DNA of 64,000 nucleotides from Metaphire vulgaris (GCA_018105865.1 CM030866.1:6017451-6081450), one strand, 5' to 3'. Shown: positions 42,594-55,686, counted from the first letter of the stretch. Notes: generated from the letters alone by a model not told the origin. Numbers and translations: made by a program.

Positions 42594-44415
42594 TAATCAA
42601 TGAGAATGATTGATGGAATCTAACAACTAAAGAACATTTCTACTGTAAAGTTTCCCTCCATTCAGATATAATGGATGGGATAAAAGAAATAATAAATTAA
42701 AAGAGAATCAATTTTACTCTAGAGAAAGGTGGCAATAGCAAACAAAAATGTTTCAAATTTTCTGTTAATCGTCTTCCTTCTACACGATTGAAATTCTTTT
42801 CATGTTCATGTCTTCTCTGATGTTGTCCATCCACTTTTTCCTGGTGGAGCTCTTCCATTTCCTTGCCACTGGAGTGCCACCTTGTATGGTAGTCTCTTTT
42901 CATCCATTCTGTTGACATGTCCATACCAGTTGAGTCTTTATCTTCTAATTTTGTCGATAATTGTATCCTTTAGGTTGAGACATTATCTTATCAACATATA
43001 ACAATAGCAAATGTTCTGTTCATTGGCTGTCATATTATGAAAATAACAATAGAAACAACTCACAAATCTGGTTCCAAAAGAAGATCACGAACAACCTTTC
43101 TTTGATCATCTGTATGCTGCGGACAGTTTATCGACCTAAACAGAACACTGTACGAAGTCACTGTACGAAGACAAAAGTATGAAGTCACCGTCACTGTACA
43201 AAGACAAAGTAATAACAATGCTATGGAGTAATTTCAGATGAAATAAAAAACCCACTTTGATTGCATTAGATTCTCAAAACAACAAATATTTTACAAGAAA
43301 AAAGCAAGACATTCTCACCTCGTGCACATTTTCTTGGTATGCTCAGAAATGACGCCACAGGTCTGGAAATTTGACGAGAAAATGGAAAAAAACAATCAAG
43401 TACAAAGATCAAAAAGATATCTTAAACAGAGAATGAAATGCATTTACTGGGGCTGTGTTCTTAATGTGATCGCATATTTAACAAACTTTTAATGTGCCAC
43501 ATTTTCAGCCAGTAGAAACAAAATTATGCAAACTAACCTTTGATCTTGTGATTTATAAATAAATGTGCTAAGCAAAGTTTGGAGTCTCAAAACTAGAATA
43601 TAAAATTTAAATTATAATTTTAATAAATAAGAGAGTATTTCTTAATTAAAGCTCTATAAAGAACCCTGCAACATTCAAATTCTTACCCTGCGCAGTAGAG
43701 ACCGCTTCTCACCTGCAGAAAACGTGCAACAAAACTTCATTACATTTCAAAAACAAATAATTCCAACCAAATAACTGCACTTATAATAATAAAGATATTT
43801 GTAATAATTGTAAATTTTAAAGTAATGAAATTAGGGACTGATAAAAGATAAAAGATAAAACTCTGTTAAAACTGTTTTTGAAACAAATTTTTGCATTCCA
43901 ACACCAGAACATCTGAATGTTATAACCTAGATATAAACTATTAGTACTATAATATCTTGTAATCACTTCAATACACATTAATGAAATTAGCATGCACAGA
44001 TGCACCTTATTACCAAATGCTTGGATTGGCAGACAGCCATAGTCAAACCCATTTAAAGTTACATCAAAAATATTGCTCCAGTTGCGTTGCATTATACAAC
44101 ATCTACACTTAAATGAACGGACAGTACAACAGCATAATAATGGACACAAAGGAAACTACACAACACATCCATTATATCCAAGAGTAGACTATAAAATATA
44201 AGAATATAAGCATAACTGTCTCATTCTTTCCCACTCTGACTGATCTCTGGTAGGACCTGGTCTTTTGCATCGATTCATACCATCTGAATGTTATAATAGG
44301 AGATATAAACTATTAGTACTATTAACTACTACTATTAATCACTATCAATGCCCGGCCTACAACAACAGCACACAATTGAGACCTTTTGAGTTTTAAAACT
44401 GGTGCTATAAAAATC

Positions 44416-44451
<36 letters not shown>

Positions 44452-44819
44452 ATTCAAATAAAAGGTCCATCATAATGAAATTTTAGAACAAAGAATGTGC
44501 AAATCTCTGCCAATAAGGCTAGGATCCTGTTATCAAAACCAGATTTTATAAGTTCTGAGACACGTGAAGGAATGTGAGATAAAGAAAGCAGCGATAAAAG
44601 CAAGGTTTAACTCACTAACGGACATTGCATCATAAAAGTTGATCGTAGAGACAGAATCCCCGATCATGATGACGCCACTGCTCGAGCCTTTTCCTCCAAT
44701 TAACACAAAAAGCAAATGATGTTAAATTTTCAAATTACTTTCTTCAAAAATGGCGCACTAACCCTCAGTGTCACTTGGAGACAGGGTTCCAAAATGGGGG
44801 TGGGGAGGCACGTAGACAT

Positions 44820-44851
<32 letters not shown>

Positions 44852-47800
44852 GTCACACAAAACTTTTCCATTTATCTTTTCCGGAATCTCATTCCGGTCA
44901 TTTGATTCTTTCAAAATGGGTCTTCCTCTTCCTCTTTTTCCTTCTTTGTATGTGTGGGCTTTTTATGGAGTCTGTTGCTTTTCATTCTATTTACGTCTCC
45001 ATACCGTCTACATTTACGGGTAAAAAAGTCTCAAATGAGCCAAAAAACCCTCAGCTAGGAGTTAGTTCTTCACACTTTCATGCATTCTATTCAATCATGC
45101 TACCTACCCCCAACCAAGATTACACCTAGGTTTTGCACAAATCCCACAACCTCTGCCAGCCATAATAGGGGGGTCTTCCCTTCCCCCATTTATTCCCCAT
45201 GTTTACATGAATGCTTGGAGACAATGACCAGAATCATTTGTGAAATGCAGAAAACTGTTTTACATTAACAAACAGAATTCAAACGATTCTGCTCTGATCA
45301 CTGACATTGGCTACAATTGCCTTCAACATAACTGGTCTCAGGACAGTACTAAATACAACTCTGACTCTCTTCATGTTATGCACAAAATTACATGAATATA
45401 CCTTCAGAATAACATTGATGTAACCAAGAGGGGGCAAAGAGGACCAGACTCCCTATTTGCGCTCAGAATAGCTGTGAGCTTTGTGCAAATATCACGACAA
45501 AAATTTTTGGGATTAGAGTGATGGCTGAAAAGTTGTCATAGAGTCAAAAAAACTGCTCCAAGATTTGAATCTAATACACTGTAGTTCCCGACTTTTACAG
45601 TAGGACAAGACTCCCCTGAAGAGCTCACAACACTCCACCAAGGTGGTCCACCACCCCCTGCCAGACCATGTAAGAAGAACATGAAAATTATTACCATCGA
45701 CAAGTTGATTTTTTCATCAACAAATCAACATAATCAACATAAAATGGAAAAAACTTTACAAGAGCAATATTGATCAGAAAGTGAAAACATTAGTCTAAGT
45801 TACTTTTACGCATGAATACTTTATAAATGTATGAATACTTTTAAGCTAATAAATATTTATTCTTGTTTAAAACAACTACAAAATAACATACCAGGTTTTG
45901 GTAGAACTTTGGATTTCTTAGGAGTTGCTTGTCTCTTATCTTTCTTAGCCTTTTTAACTACAGTGTCACAAATATACAAATATACAGATATCAAATTAGT
46001 AGAAATAAGACATGCCTTATCATATGGCACTGATATAAAATTGCAGCACACCACATTTTAAAGAAGATAATCAGCTCACCTGCAAGGTACATTTAGAATG
46101 CATAAACCTATGATGCATAGCAAATGAAAAGGATGTACTGTATACTTCATCCATATCTGTAGTTCTCAATAACACGTATAATGTATACTAAATAAAATGT
46201 TCCGACTAGAGACAACCGATGACCCATTTGGTAAAGAGGACTATTTTCATTTCTAGATAACATAATATCACCAATTAATCTGCACATTAACCTATTAAAA
46301 TTGGTATAACATCACTTCTATAATCTACCGTACATGTGATAGATAAAAATGGCTGACAACATAGAAATCAGGATGTTCAGATTAGCAAAAGACGCGCTGC
46401 ATTAAGAAAGTTATAGCAAAATATTTTTGCTATTGACCAGTGTTATATACAATGTAACAAATCATAAACCACGATGTCTCATAGACTGAAAATACCCCTG
46501 CCTAACTGACCCTCCACCTTTTGGTTATAGCTATTTCAAATTTAAAATAAGTGCCTAACAATAAGCAACTACTAAAATACCGCTACTACCTTCATAGGTG
46601 CTACATAAATTCACGAGATCTACTTATTTACTTATAACTTGTTTATGAAATAGACAATAAATCTTGCCTTAGAAATATGCATATCAGCATAAGCTAATCT
46701 AATATAATCTAATCTTGAGCTTCTATAGCACCCACTTCATAATGCACAGTAGCATCAGCTGATCAAATCAAAATCATTATAGATACAGGACAAATACAGG
46801 GTATCCGGCCGGACAAACGAGTGACAGTCTATGGTGGATAAGCCAAGTCAAAAACATGGGGTCTTAATCTTGTTCTAAAAACTTGTAATGAATTTGCAAT
46901 GTGCACATGACGCCGAGGTATTGTGTTCCAGAGTTTTGGGAGCTACACTTGTTTACCTTTCCTGTCTGTCTGATATGTCCAATCGTTATCTCTACTGTTA
47001 TCGTCGCTTTCTATATCGCTGCACTTCTTTTGACTGCTAGCAATCCTGAGAAAGTGAACATAGATTTCTGTTAGTTACAGTAGATTAAATAAGTAAGTCC
47101 AAGAAATGCAATGCTTTAGAACGTTCAACATCAGTTAGAGATATTACAATGCAACTATGGATTGAAAGCATTCCAGTGATATGATTTTGGTAAACTGTAT
47201 CTTGGAATGTAACTTGAACCTCTTGGGAAGTAGAATTACATTTTTACGGCGGCTCAAAATTAATTGAGTATTTGTCAAATTAATTAATTAATTAATGGAT
47301 TACATGTCAAATGAGAATCTTATCATATCTATAATCTCGATTTGATGCAACTCGTTTAATTCAGAATTCACCACCACATTTGCTTTCACTAGCAATGGCA
47401 GCACACAAAGATTTGAACTGATAAACAAACTGGTTTTATTTGTCATTTGACCATTATTCAAACAACTCAAATCAGCTTCTGTACCAGTAATTATTTGCTA
47501 TAACTATAACAGTATGGATGACAAATAGATAGGCAAACAAGAGCATCAATGACAGACCAATAGCAGAAGAATTCAGGAAAGATAAAAAAACCATGGACAG
47601 ACAATAAAGGGGCATGCTAGGCTAACCATTCATGGATAAACAACCAGGTAAACAGTTGTAAAAGCTTGAACAGACTGCAAAGGTTTGAGGATGTTGGGGA
47701 AGTTGGTGGTTTAATGTAGGATGAAGACCTGATCTATGAATACCAAAGTTGATTTGAAGTCTTAGAATGTCAAGAGACAGAAGTAGCTTTGCTATAATCC

Positions 47801-50421
47801 ATTAATCTTGGGTAGGTTGCCATTACTTTCCCCAGACCCACGTTTTACCTCCACAGCTTAACACTGCAGTTTAACACCGCCCTCTAGCGAGTAAGGCTTG
47901 AATTGACCATAGAGCTCCTGCGGGTATCAAACCCGCAACCTTCTGCTCCATCGTTCAGTGTTGCTACCACTCTGCCAACTTCCCTCCCTGCCAAAAGTAC
48001 TAGTAAAAGCAATACCAGAATATTCAGCAGTTTCATTTAAGGACAAACTCTTTCTTATCTACACGAATCCGTGATAAACAACAGAAAAGAAAAATTTTTT
48101 CCAAATGGTCACCTGCGACTAGCGACCCGAGGGACACTGCCCCCCATTCCCATGCATTTTTCCAGGTGAGGTGCAAATCTCGAAGCAGCCATGTTGCGAT
48201 AACAGTTGGGACAGATACAATCATACTGTTTCTTCGCCGTGGGTACTTGGCCAAAAACATCCAAGCCCTTGTTGTTGACTATTTCTTCAACAAAAACATA
48301 AATGTATTGGAAATTCAATATGTTGGAACCAGCAGACAGCTTAACCCTTTCATTACTGTTGCAACCCTATTGCTGATTGCAATAACACAGTGACATAGAA
48401 CTTTGCAATAACACAGTGACATAGAACTGTTTTATCAGTATGTTTAAATACCATTGCTGTGTTCTGGACTGCCGTGCATTATTGATATACACTGCCCTTT
48501 GGGTCATGAAAAAAGGTTAGGTTTAGGAACCCTTCAGTCTGAAGGGTCTAGTAGTGAAAGGGTTAAATTCGAAGATGAAAACTGCCACAAAGTATGCGAC
48601 TGTCAAAAGAATTAAATACATACCTCACGATCATACGATTTTAGGTTTTAACCTTTATAACACTGGCTTCCCTAGCGATTAGGATGCCACTAAAGCCGGG
48701 TTCAAAGGGTTAACCCCTTTAGCGTGTAATAAAATTTTCCAAGACGTTACCAATATGTGTAATTAATTTTGGGGGAAAGCGTTCATTTGAACTGTGAACA
48801 TGTACTTTTAAAACTTACTATATTTCAGTCTATATAGAAGCTACAAGGATGTGGTTTGCATCATTGTTTAGCATTTTATTGTACTTACCATCCATCCGTG
48901 CCAAAAAGAAAATTTGGGAGTTTGGCCCAACAGGCCAAAATATGACCCCTGCCAAAAATTTTCTTCTAAGGTCAATAAAAATTTTTTCAGTGGTGACCCC
49001 CTAGGTTCAGCAGTACAGTTGTAGGTGGGTGTCTTTGGAACAGATTAGTTCAAAAGTTTGAAGATTGGACCCATTTTGAGGAGTTATGATGTTTCTACAC
49101 CAAGCACCCGTTGTTGGAGAAGTGAGACTTTTAGCGAGATTTCTGAAATCTGAAACACACAACATAACAGGTTATATAGAAGCTACAAGGATGTGGTTTG
49201 CATCATTGTTTAGCAATTTTATTGTACTTACCATCCATCCGTACCAAAAAGAAAATTTGGGGTTTGGCCCACTCTACAGGCAAAAATATGACCCCCTTTT
49301 TCTTCTAAGGTCAATAAAAGAAATTTTTTCAGTGGTGACCCCTAGGTTCAGCAGTACAGTTGTAAAGGGTGTCTTTGGAACAGATCAGTTCAAAAATTAT
49401 GTAGATCGGTCCCATGGTAGATAATCAAAGACAGGAAAACTAGCAGCTCATCCATACCCACGTCCTCCCATTTGAGCAACCTTGAGTGCCTGGCCAAGTT
49501 ACTTGCTGCAATTGTGCTGCCCTCCTGTTAGTTTCAACAGCATTACCCCAAGTATTTCCGTGGTAAAAAATAACTTGAAGTAATCCATGGGGATTTGGTG
49601 GGAGGAATGTCGACCTTCATACCTGACTCCCAGTGAACGTCCCATTGGAACTCCTGCCTACCTCGTACCCCTCCGTCTCGTCGCTGTCCCCGAACTTTCG
49701 TCTTCCGAGGACCGCTCGTCACCGCTCCACATAACATCAATGGTGTCTTGGTCAGAGATCATCGTCCGATTCGGCGATTCCATGACCATCTCAAAAGAAC
49801 CTCTTTCTCGCGCCATCTTTTCAACAACAACGACCCCCTCTTCCAGCCTCAACTCACGATTCTATTTTTAGGAATAGACTGGCTTTAGATCGCTTTTGAC
49901 GTGCTCAGCTCGGGCAACACATATAGGCTTCTGTAAAGTTCATGCGAACTGGACTGGACTCGGGGCTAACATATAAAGCTATCTTGGACGTGCTGGGATC
50001 GGTTCGCTAAAGAGGTTAACATAGATTACAAACACATAAAATGAAATTAGAACGTTGATATAAGCCAAGAACAAATACTAAGAATTAAATCTAATCAATG
50101 ATAGGAGTTAGAAGTTCAAGCAGAAGATAAAGTTCTGTGTCAGTGAGATGTTTTGGAATCTCAATTCCATTTCACTTAGATTACAATTTCACCTCAAAAT
50201 CAAATGCACTAGAAAATCATTGGCACATATATATCTAACTTCAAAAAATAGAAGAAACACATACCATACAATCTTTGAGATCTATAAGAAAACAGATATA
50301 GAGATAGTTAGATACATAACATGGAATTACTCTATGATGTTATATCGCATGAGTTATTTGTAACTTTGTAATGTGTTCACGCAGTTCGTTTGGACGAGTT
50401 ACCACATTAATTAGTATGTTG

Positions 50422-50472
<51 letters not shown>

Positions 50473-50985
50473 GTTTGTTTAGGTAAAAGTGCTGTTATTA
50501 ATCTTAATCCTAGACCAGCAAATTGCAAATGTTTTCCTTTTCTTGATGCTAATCTTTGTAAACATTATTGAAAAAATGCAAGTAAAAATTTCAAATTTGC
50601 AAAAGCAATAACCATTTTTCTTAGAAATAATGGTAAAATTAGGGGGAATTATGTCCATAAAATGTGTGGACCTCACCCAGAAAATCTTAGCCCTAATGAC
50701 CTCCATGTACATAACTTTATCATTACCAATGTAAGGAGAAGAACTAAGAAATCAGTCTTTTTAAGAAGAAAAACACAAAATAAAAACAGAAAAATAGTTA
50801 TAATGACAGGTGTGAAGGCAAAACTTGTAACATACAAAAAATTCAGAAAGAACCAGGTAGCATTCTTACTCTGAGTCCATTTCATCCAGTAAAAACGTTC
50901 CGAGCTTACAAGCACGATGAATCTCGAAGCAAAGACCAAGCGACACTTCGTCCAGTAACTCATTTACAACTGCCTCTAAAAGTTC
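41988..50985 (-). CDS. ATXN7L3: ATXN7L3/Sgf11, SAGA deubiquitinase-module subunit (N-terminus and one microexon not found)
   Basis: Nine minus-strand exons: 50985-50870, about 48284-48113, 47045-46957, 45957-45892, 44687-44616, 43712-43687, 43362-43319, 43135-43064 and 42129-41988 (TGA stop). Visible length is about 266 residues (human 347). Recognisable segments in order: [25 protein letters not shown]; the C2HC Sgf11 finger [31 protein letters not shown] with basic KKAKKDKR; and the SCA7-type domain [15 protein letters not shown] plus [12 protein letters not shown]. Family role: ATXN7L3 and ENY2 bind and activate USP22-type H2B deubiquitinases in SAGA, in the nucleus. The first coding exon was not found. 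Exons 50870 and 48284 do not agree in phase, so a microexon of 3n+2 bases is expected between them. The last exon could instead splice at AAGA|GTAATG to a further exon. Confidence 0.92.
42170..42600 (+). mobile_element. L2/CR1-like LINE 3' end with TAA tail
   Basis: Encodes [17 protein letters not shown] and [14 protein letters not shown], followed by 3'UTR text and a long (TAA)n at 42541-42596. Confidence 0.7.
42745..42960 (-). mobile_element. LINE ORF2 C-terminal fragment
   Basis: Minus strand: [34 protein letters not shown] and [10 protein letters not shown]. In the last ATXN7L3 intron. Confidence 0.65.
43064..43362 (-). CDS. ATXN7L3: ATXN7L3 exons with the SCA7-type zinc-binding domain
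   Basis: Exon 43362-43319 reads [15 protein letters not shown] and exon 43135-43064 reads [20 protein letters not shown]. They join in phase 2 to form the Cys/Cys/Cys/His ligand set of the SCA7 domain shared with ataxin-7. A 26-nt exon (43712-43687, SEKRSLLRR) precedes it. Confidence 0.93.
47775..47992 (-). mobile_element. tRNA-derived SINE, partial
   Basis: Minus-strand copy: head GGAAGTTGGCAGAGTGGTAG, B box GGGTTTGATACCCGC, and the same body segments (CTGTGGAGGTAAAACG, ATTAATGGATTA). In an ATXN7L3 intron. Confidence 0.7.
48113..48284 (-). CDS. ATXN7L3: ATXN7L3 exon with the Sgf11 zinc finger
   Basis: Encodes [13 protein letters not shown], then [22 protein letters not shown] and RVASR. 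The zinc ligands Cys, Cys, His and Cys are all present. In Sgf11 proteins this finger binds the nucleosome acidic patch and the catalytic USP. The acceptor is either at 48285 or six bases later; both give the same phase. Confidence 0.94.
48341..48566. mobile_element. TTAA-flanked element, 226 bp
   Basis: TTAACCCTTTCATTACTG to CTAGTAGTGAAAGGGTTAA. The interior holds a direct repeat of TTGCAATAACACAGTGACAT. It lies 57 bases upstream of the ATXN7L3 zinc-finger exon. Confidence 0.65.
48648..48713. mobile_element. TTAA-flanked mini-element, 66 bp
   Basis: TTAACCTTTATAACACTGG to GGTTCAAAGGGTTAA. In the same ATXN7L3 intron as the 226-bp element. Confidence 0.5.
48831..49415. repeat. Direct duplication of ~240 bp in an ATXN7L3 intron
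   Basis: 48831-49075 and 49171-49415 share AGAAGCTACAAGGATGTGGT, CATTGTTTAGCA, TACTTACCATCCATCCG, TTCAGTGGTGACCCC and TTCAGCAGTACAGTTGTA in the same order, with small indels. Confidence 0.8.
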
Positions 50986-51029
50986 CTAAAATACATAAAA
51001 ACTAAATGTAACAGAACCTACCAGGTAAT

Positions 51030-51290
51030 GTAACAGATTATTTATATAGCACCTCTTCCAAAGAATCACTCAGAAGCACTTCTGCTGCAATGACTGCATA
51101 TTGATAAAGAGATGAGTTTTAAGTTGTTTAAAAAATGGGGCCATAGAATCAGTAGTTGCTAAATTTATGTATACTGGGGTGAAGAGCACTCCAGAGGATA
51201 GACTCAAAGACAGAGGACTGACTCAAAATCTTGTTTCAGGAATAAGGAGGTTTGTGCTTGGGGTACACCGAGGAGGTCTTGGGTTGTGGA
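51030..51290 (-). mobile_element. L2/CR1-like LINE 3' end
   Basis: Minus strand keeps AQTSLFLKQDFES and the GGTGCTATATAAATAATC end. The same lineage as 41200-41640. Confidence 0.65.
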
Positions 51291-52439
51291 CAAAAGACAT
51301 GGCCGACCAGAGAAAGAGATATGAAGCAGTGGCAAAAATGCCGCCCCAATTTCACTCTTATCACACATGACAAGCAAAAAAAATGTTGTTGTCGCTAAAT
51401 TTGCCACCCCTTCAAAATTTTGCCGCCCCTCGTTGCCAAAACTCATCGACAACCCGACAAGCAAAAAAAAGGTCGCTTCCAAAATTTGCCACCCCCATCA
51501 TGTGTGCCGCCAATGGCTAAAGCCATAGTAGCCACTGGGACGCTACGCCTCTGATAAGAAGATGGAGTAGCTCTGACAGATATGAAAAAAACTTTGGTTA
51601 AACTTTGCAGTCAGAACTGATTATAGAAACATTCTTCTCTGGTTTTCAACAATTTGCATAAATCTTATCATCAGGTCACCACTTTCATAAAACTGCCAAC
51701 CAATCACAAAAGTGCAAACTTCCACAAATGTTCAAGTTTATCGGAAAATCTGGTTGTAACATCACAACGACTGCAACATTTGCCAGGCAAAATCACATCA
51801 GCATTCAGATATCTTATGAAATAACAAAGCCCACAGATCTCAAAGCATTCAGACCTCTTATGAAATAACAAAGCTCACAGATCTCAAATCTACAAATGTC
51901 TCTGACACTAATGTATTAGTAATGTAATCTGTTTCAAGACATGATCAATTTCATATTGATCAGCTCTGATTGTGTCAACAGCATTTCATAATTTAAAAAT
52001 CATAACATATACGAGCAACATGTAAGCTAACTGCAAGAAAATAACAAAGCCACAGTTATTGCAATCTTATTGAATGACGAAAAGTGACCTCAGAATTTAA
52101 CAAAAATGTGCACACATTTTTAGTAACCATGCAACCAATTCTGTGAGATGTGCTATTTGTAGTCTGATGTACTCTTAATTAGCTCCTTACTGTCTAAAAT
52201 TGAGAAATGATCCCTATACTAATACCACTTCAACCAGTAATCTACCTGCACTACCTTTGTGAGGTGCTAAAATGAACAGTGAAGATAAGTAAAGTAGGTA
52301 AGTAAATCTTGTCTTGAGTTGATAAAGGCTCAGCCCTGCCTACCATCAATCTTGATTTGACTCACACATCCACTAGCACAGAGCAAAATGTGGTCTGTGT
52401 AGCACCTTTCACTGATGACTAATTCAATAATATCAAAGT

Positions 52440-52620
52440 GCTATATAAAGGTAAACTTAAAAGAGGATGCAGAAGAAATGCAAATGAACTTAATCCAATT
52501 GACCAGAGCAGCAAGAGACAGACAGAAGTGGAAGGAACTCATTCAGACCCATCGTCCAACCCAATAGGGAAAGACAGAAGGAAAGAAAGAAGAAGAAGAA
52601 GAAGATATAAAGGTAGATGC
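52440..52620 (+). mobile_element. LINE 3' fragment, sister of 9605-9903
   Basis: Encodes KLKRGCRRNANELNPIDQSS and QTEVEGTHSDPSSNPIGKD, nearly the same as 9605-9903, ending in an (AGA)n tail. Confidence 0.7.
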
Positions 52621-54139
52621 ACAGATGCAAAGATAACTCTTGGAAGCAGGGCTGGAAAGTGTGATTTTTAAAAACCTAGGTTTTTTAGGTTTCTTAAAAA
52701 CCTAGATTTTTCAAAAGTCAAAATCTAGATTTTTAGGCTTTTTCTTCTATAAATACAAAAATGAAAAAGTTTAAAAAACTCATCTTTAATGTCTGTAAAG
52801 TTTCTTATATTCTGCAGACAGAAGAACACACATGAGACAAGAACATAGAGCCTGTGACTGCTCTGCCCAGGGACCCAGAATTTCTCTCAGTGGCCCTGAT
52901 TGTGAGGGTAAAAAAAATTGAAAACACTGTCACCACGCTGTATGATGGCTCACGGCAACGACAGCAATGGCTGAAAGAGGCACAGGAAATAAGTAAAGTA
53001 AAATCTCGTAAACTTATACAGCACCCCGGAAAGCAGTACAGCAGTAGCTGAATTCTTATCTAAGAAATAGCTATAGGAAAGGTTGTTGATAGAAATCATC
53101 AATCTATGTAAAATATCAGCAAACGGCAAAGCAACCTACTAGAATCAGAGAATGGCTAAAGAATGCAATGGTCTTCAAACTAACAAAATCAAAATCTGAA
53201 TTTATGCATTTACTACTAGAAGCAGCTATTCCTTAACAAGATAAGAATCCCTACCTTTACGGCTGCATAAACTATACTACTAACATTGCTACAGCTACAA
53301 CAAATACTACTACCAATAATAGAAATAATAGTAATATGGTTTTTAATTATGCTGCACAATTTGTTCTATGTAAAATACTGCTATTCTATTTCATAACACT
53401 CATTATAAACAAATTATATAAATATTTTCACCGCAAATATAAAGCGTGTCAAATTTTGAGCTATAAAAACCAATCCCTGAAGAAACAAAACTACCGATAA
53501 TGTGCACCATATGTGCACATAAAAATACAAAAAAGTCCGCAAAATCAATGCAAACTATGCAAAAATATCTAACCTTGTGTTCCATATTTGTTGAGAAATA
53601 ATTTAAAAAAATTAGAAAAATTTATTCGATCATTATATTCGGATTTTTATTATTCTAATTTCATAGACGTTACATGTAGTCTAGAATCGATCCAGGCACT
53701 GCAACTACCAGTTCGCACTTCTGCCGTTGTGGTTGAGCACATTGAGGATAGTTTTCCCTGCAAAAGGCTTAGTATCTTTCGAATGATAAATACACGAAGC
53801 ATCACTATGCATAAGTTGATTAAACATACGCGGTCGATTGTGTTTTGAACAATTTTGAGCGAAGTGACCATAGACTGGTGCTGATGAAGGCCTACAAGAT
53901 CTGCACTAAAGAAGCTTCCTATTACTACAACTACGTCTGCTCCGGCCTTGTCTATTTCTTCTTTCTTTTCCTCCTCCTCCTCCTTCTCCATTAGGAGGCA
54001 TTACTGCCTGCTTGAAACCTACTATGAAAACTAACTGGGCTTAAAACTCGCTTCGTCAGTCGACTGCTGCAGTGCATAACCCACTTTGCCATCTTCCGCC
54101 CTTAAAGAAAGAACTGGGCTATTAAATGCAAAGAGAAAT

Positions 54140-54335
54140 TATGGACGTATTGGAAGAAGACCTGAACATGGCAGAACTGAATCTCAAAGGATAAACTGAC
54201 GGAAGACACCGAATGACCTTGGAAGAAATAGCAAAGGACAGAAAACTTCAGAGAGATGTCATGGAGAAATCGATAGCTGGAGTGCTGGACACAGCCGTGG
54301 GCCCGGAGGACGAAGGCCTGACCTGACCTGAATCC
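54140..54335 (+). mobile_element. RTE-like LINE 3' end with (ACCTG)n tail
   Basis: Same C-terminal text ([15 protein letters not shown]) ending GGCCTGACCTGACCTGAA. Intergenic, between ATXN7L3 and the ePHD gene. Confidence 0.7.
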
Positions 54336-54789
54336 AATTTGCGCTGTAGAAGAATTCGATGCCTCACAGATATCTTCGCTGGTCTTATGTTAAATTCTTT
54401 GTTCTTTGCTTCTGTGGAAATTGAATTTTCGATCGTCAATTTATCCATTAAAAGTCGATTATTTGCGATGCATTTATGAAAATTGTTCGTTTATTTTGTT
54501 TATTTTTAATTTTTGAGCATTTAATTTATGAATTTTTGTCCATTTCTTTTGTCATCAGCATTTCTTGAGTGTTGAAATTCTCGACCGACCCAACTGGCAC
54601 TACTGAACTATTTTGAACCTCTATTGTTATTATTATATTCATTATTATTGTTATTATTATGCTGACGATTTGTATAGCGCTATTGTAATATCACGTTGCG
54701 AACAACCCCTTGAAGAACTGAAAACCGTTGGAATCTTGGCTTGCTAATTAAAGAGGACAATGACTACAGCTCTTGAAGTAAGAGCAGGG

Positions 54790-55220
54790 ATTGGCATGGA
54801 TCGTGCCACCATCAGGGCACGCACAACCTTATAGCAGGATCGGTCGCTCAGTCTGCAGATGAAGCGCTTGATGGAAACACTAGTCTGGCCCATTTTATCG
54901 TATGGGGCAGAAACTTGGACGATGAAGAAAACAGATCAGGAAAGAATCGAAGCTTTTCAGATGACGGCGTTTAGAAAATGATGTCTATCAACTGGAAGGA
55001 ACATAGAACAAATGCGTCAATTATGGAAGAACTTGGGTGGGGGAAAGCGACTATTCTTGATTATCCAATGTAGAAAATTGAACCAATTTGGATTTATAGT
55101 TAGAGCAGACTATCTATACTACATGGCAGAATTAAAGGCAGGATGAAGAGAGGCCAACCCTTTAAATAATGGATGAATGATTTTATAGAATGGGTGAGAA
55201 AACCAATTATTAGGGTTGGT
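54790..55220 (+). mobile_element. LINE ORF2 fragment
   Basis: Encodes RLMKRLMETLVWPILSYGAE, TWTMKKTDQERIEAFQMTAF, then MKRGQPFK and a broken end. A further scrap (TAKDRGAWRILSSAS) lies at 55450-55530. Confidence 0.7.
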
Positions 55221-55686
55221 AATGATTAAAATTTTCTTGTCTGATTAATTGGAAATTTTCTTGCTTTCATTACTTGCCATTGTTGTCTGAACTAAATAGA
55301 AATATAGTAAGCTAAGTAGGTATTCAAGTAAATAAGTTTTAAAATATTGAAATTTAATTGAAAAATTAATTGATTCAAAAAATGTAATTGATTAAAAATT
55401 TTAACGATTAATCGACTGATCGTTAATATCCACAACCCTATCAATTAATCAATTGCATCAGAACAGCAAAAGACAGAGGTGCGTGGAGAATTTTGTCTTC
55501 GGCCAGCATAGTCTCCGACATAGCAGAAAACTATTGCTGGAGTGCTGAATATAATAAATGCATTTATTTATTAGTATTCTGATGATGTCTGTATAGTGCT
55601 ATGTATGAAAAGGTTTTGCAAGAGCACTTTAAAGATTTAATACTTACATTTATTTTAAAATATTTGTTGTCTTCTGAAATAGTGAC

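Larger units (their letters stand above)
50986..55682. other. Divergent intergenic region, ATXN7L3 to the ePHD gene
   Basis: Contains LINE pieces (51030, 52440, 54140, 54790), a small tandem duplication near 51790-51895 and unassigned AT-rich DNA. The first ATXN7L3 exon should be here but was not recognised. Confidence 0.55.

Noticed and set aside
44716..45129. 137-residue plus-strand frame with poly-Ser
   Set aside because: It depends on an ATC/TCA microsatellite, lies antisense in an ATXN7L3 intron and shows no family features.
50371..50874. Plus-strand frames with poly-Ile and basic text
   Set aside because: A TAA microsatellite plus AT-rich DNA antisense to an ATXN7L3 exon; no homology seen.
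53650..53991. Minus-strand frame starting MEKEEEEEKKEE as the missing ATXN7L3 first exon
   Set aside because: No resemblance to Sgf11 N-termini, no fitting donor, and the run comes from a CTC/TTC-rich tract.
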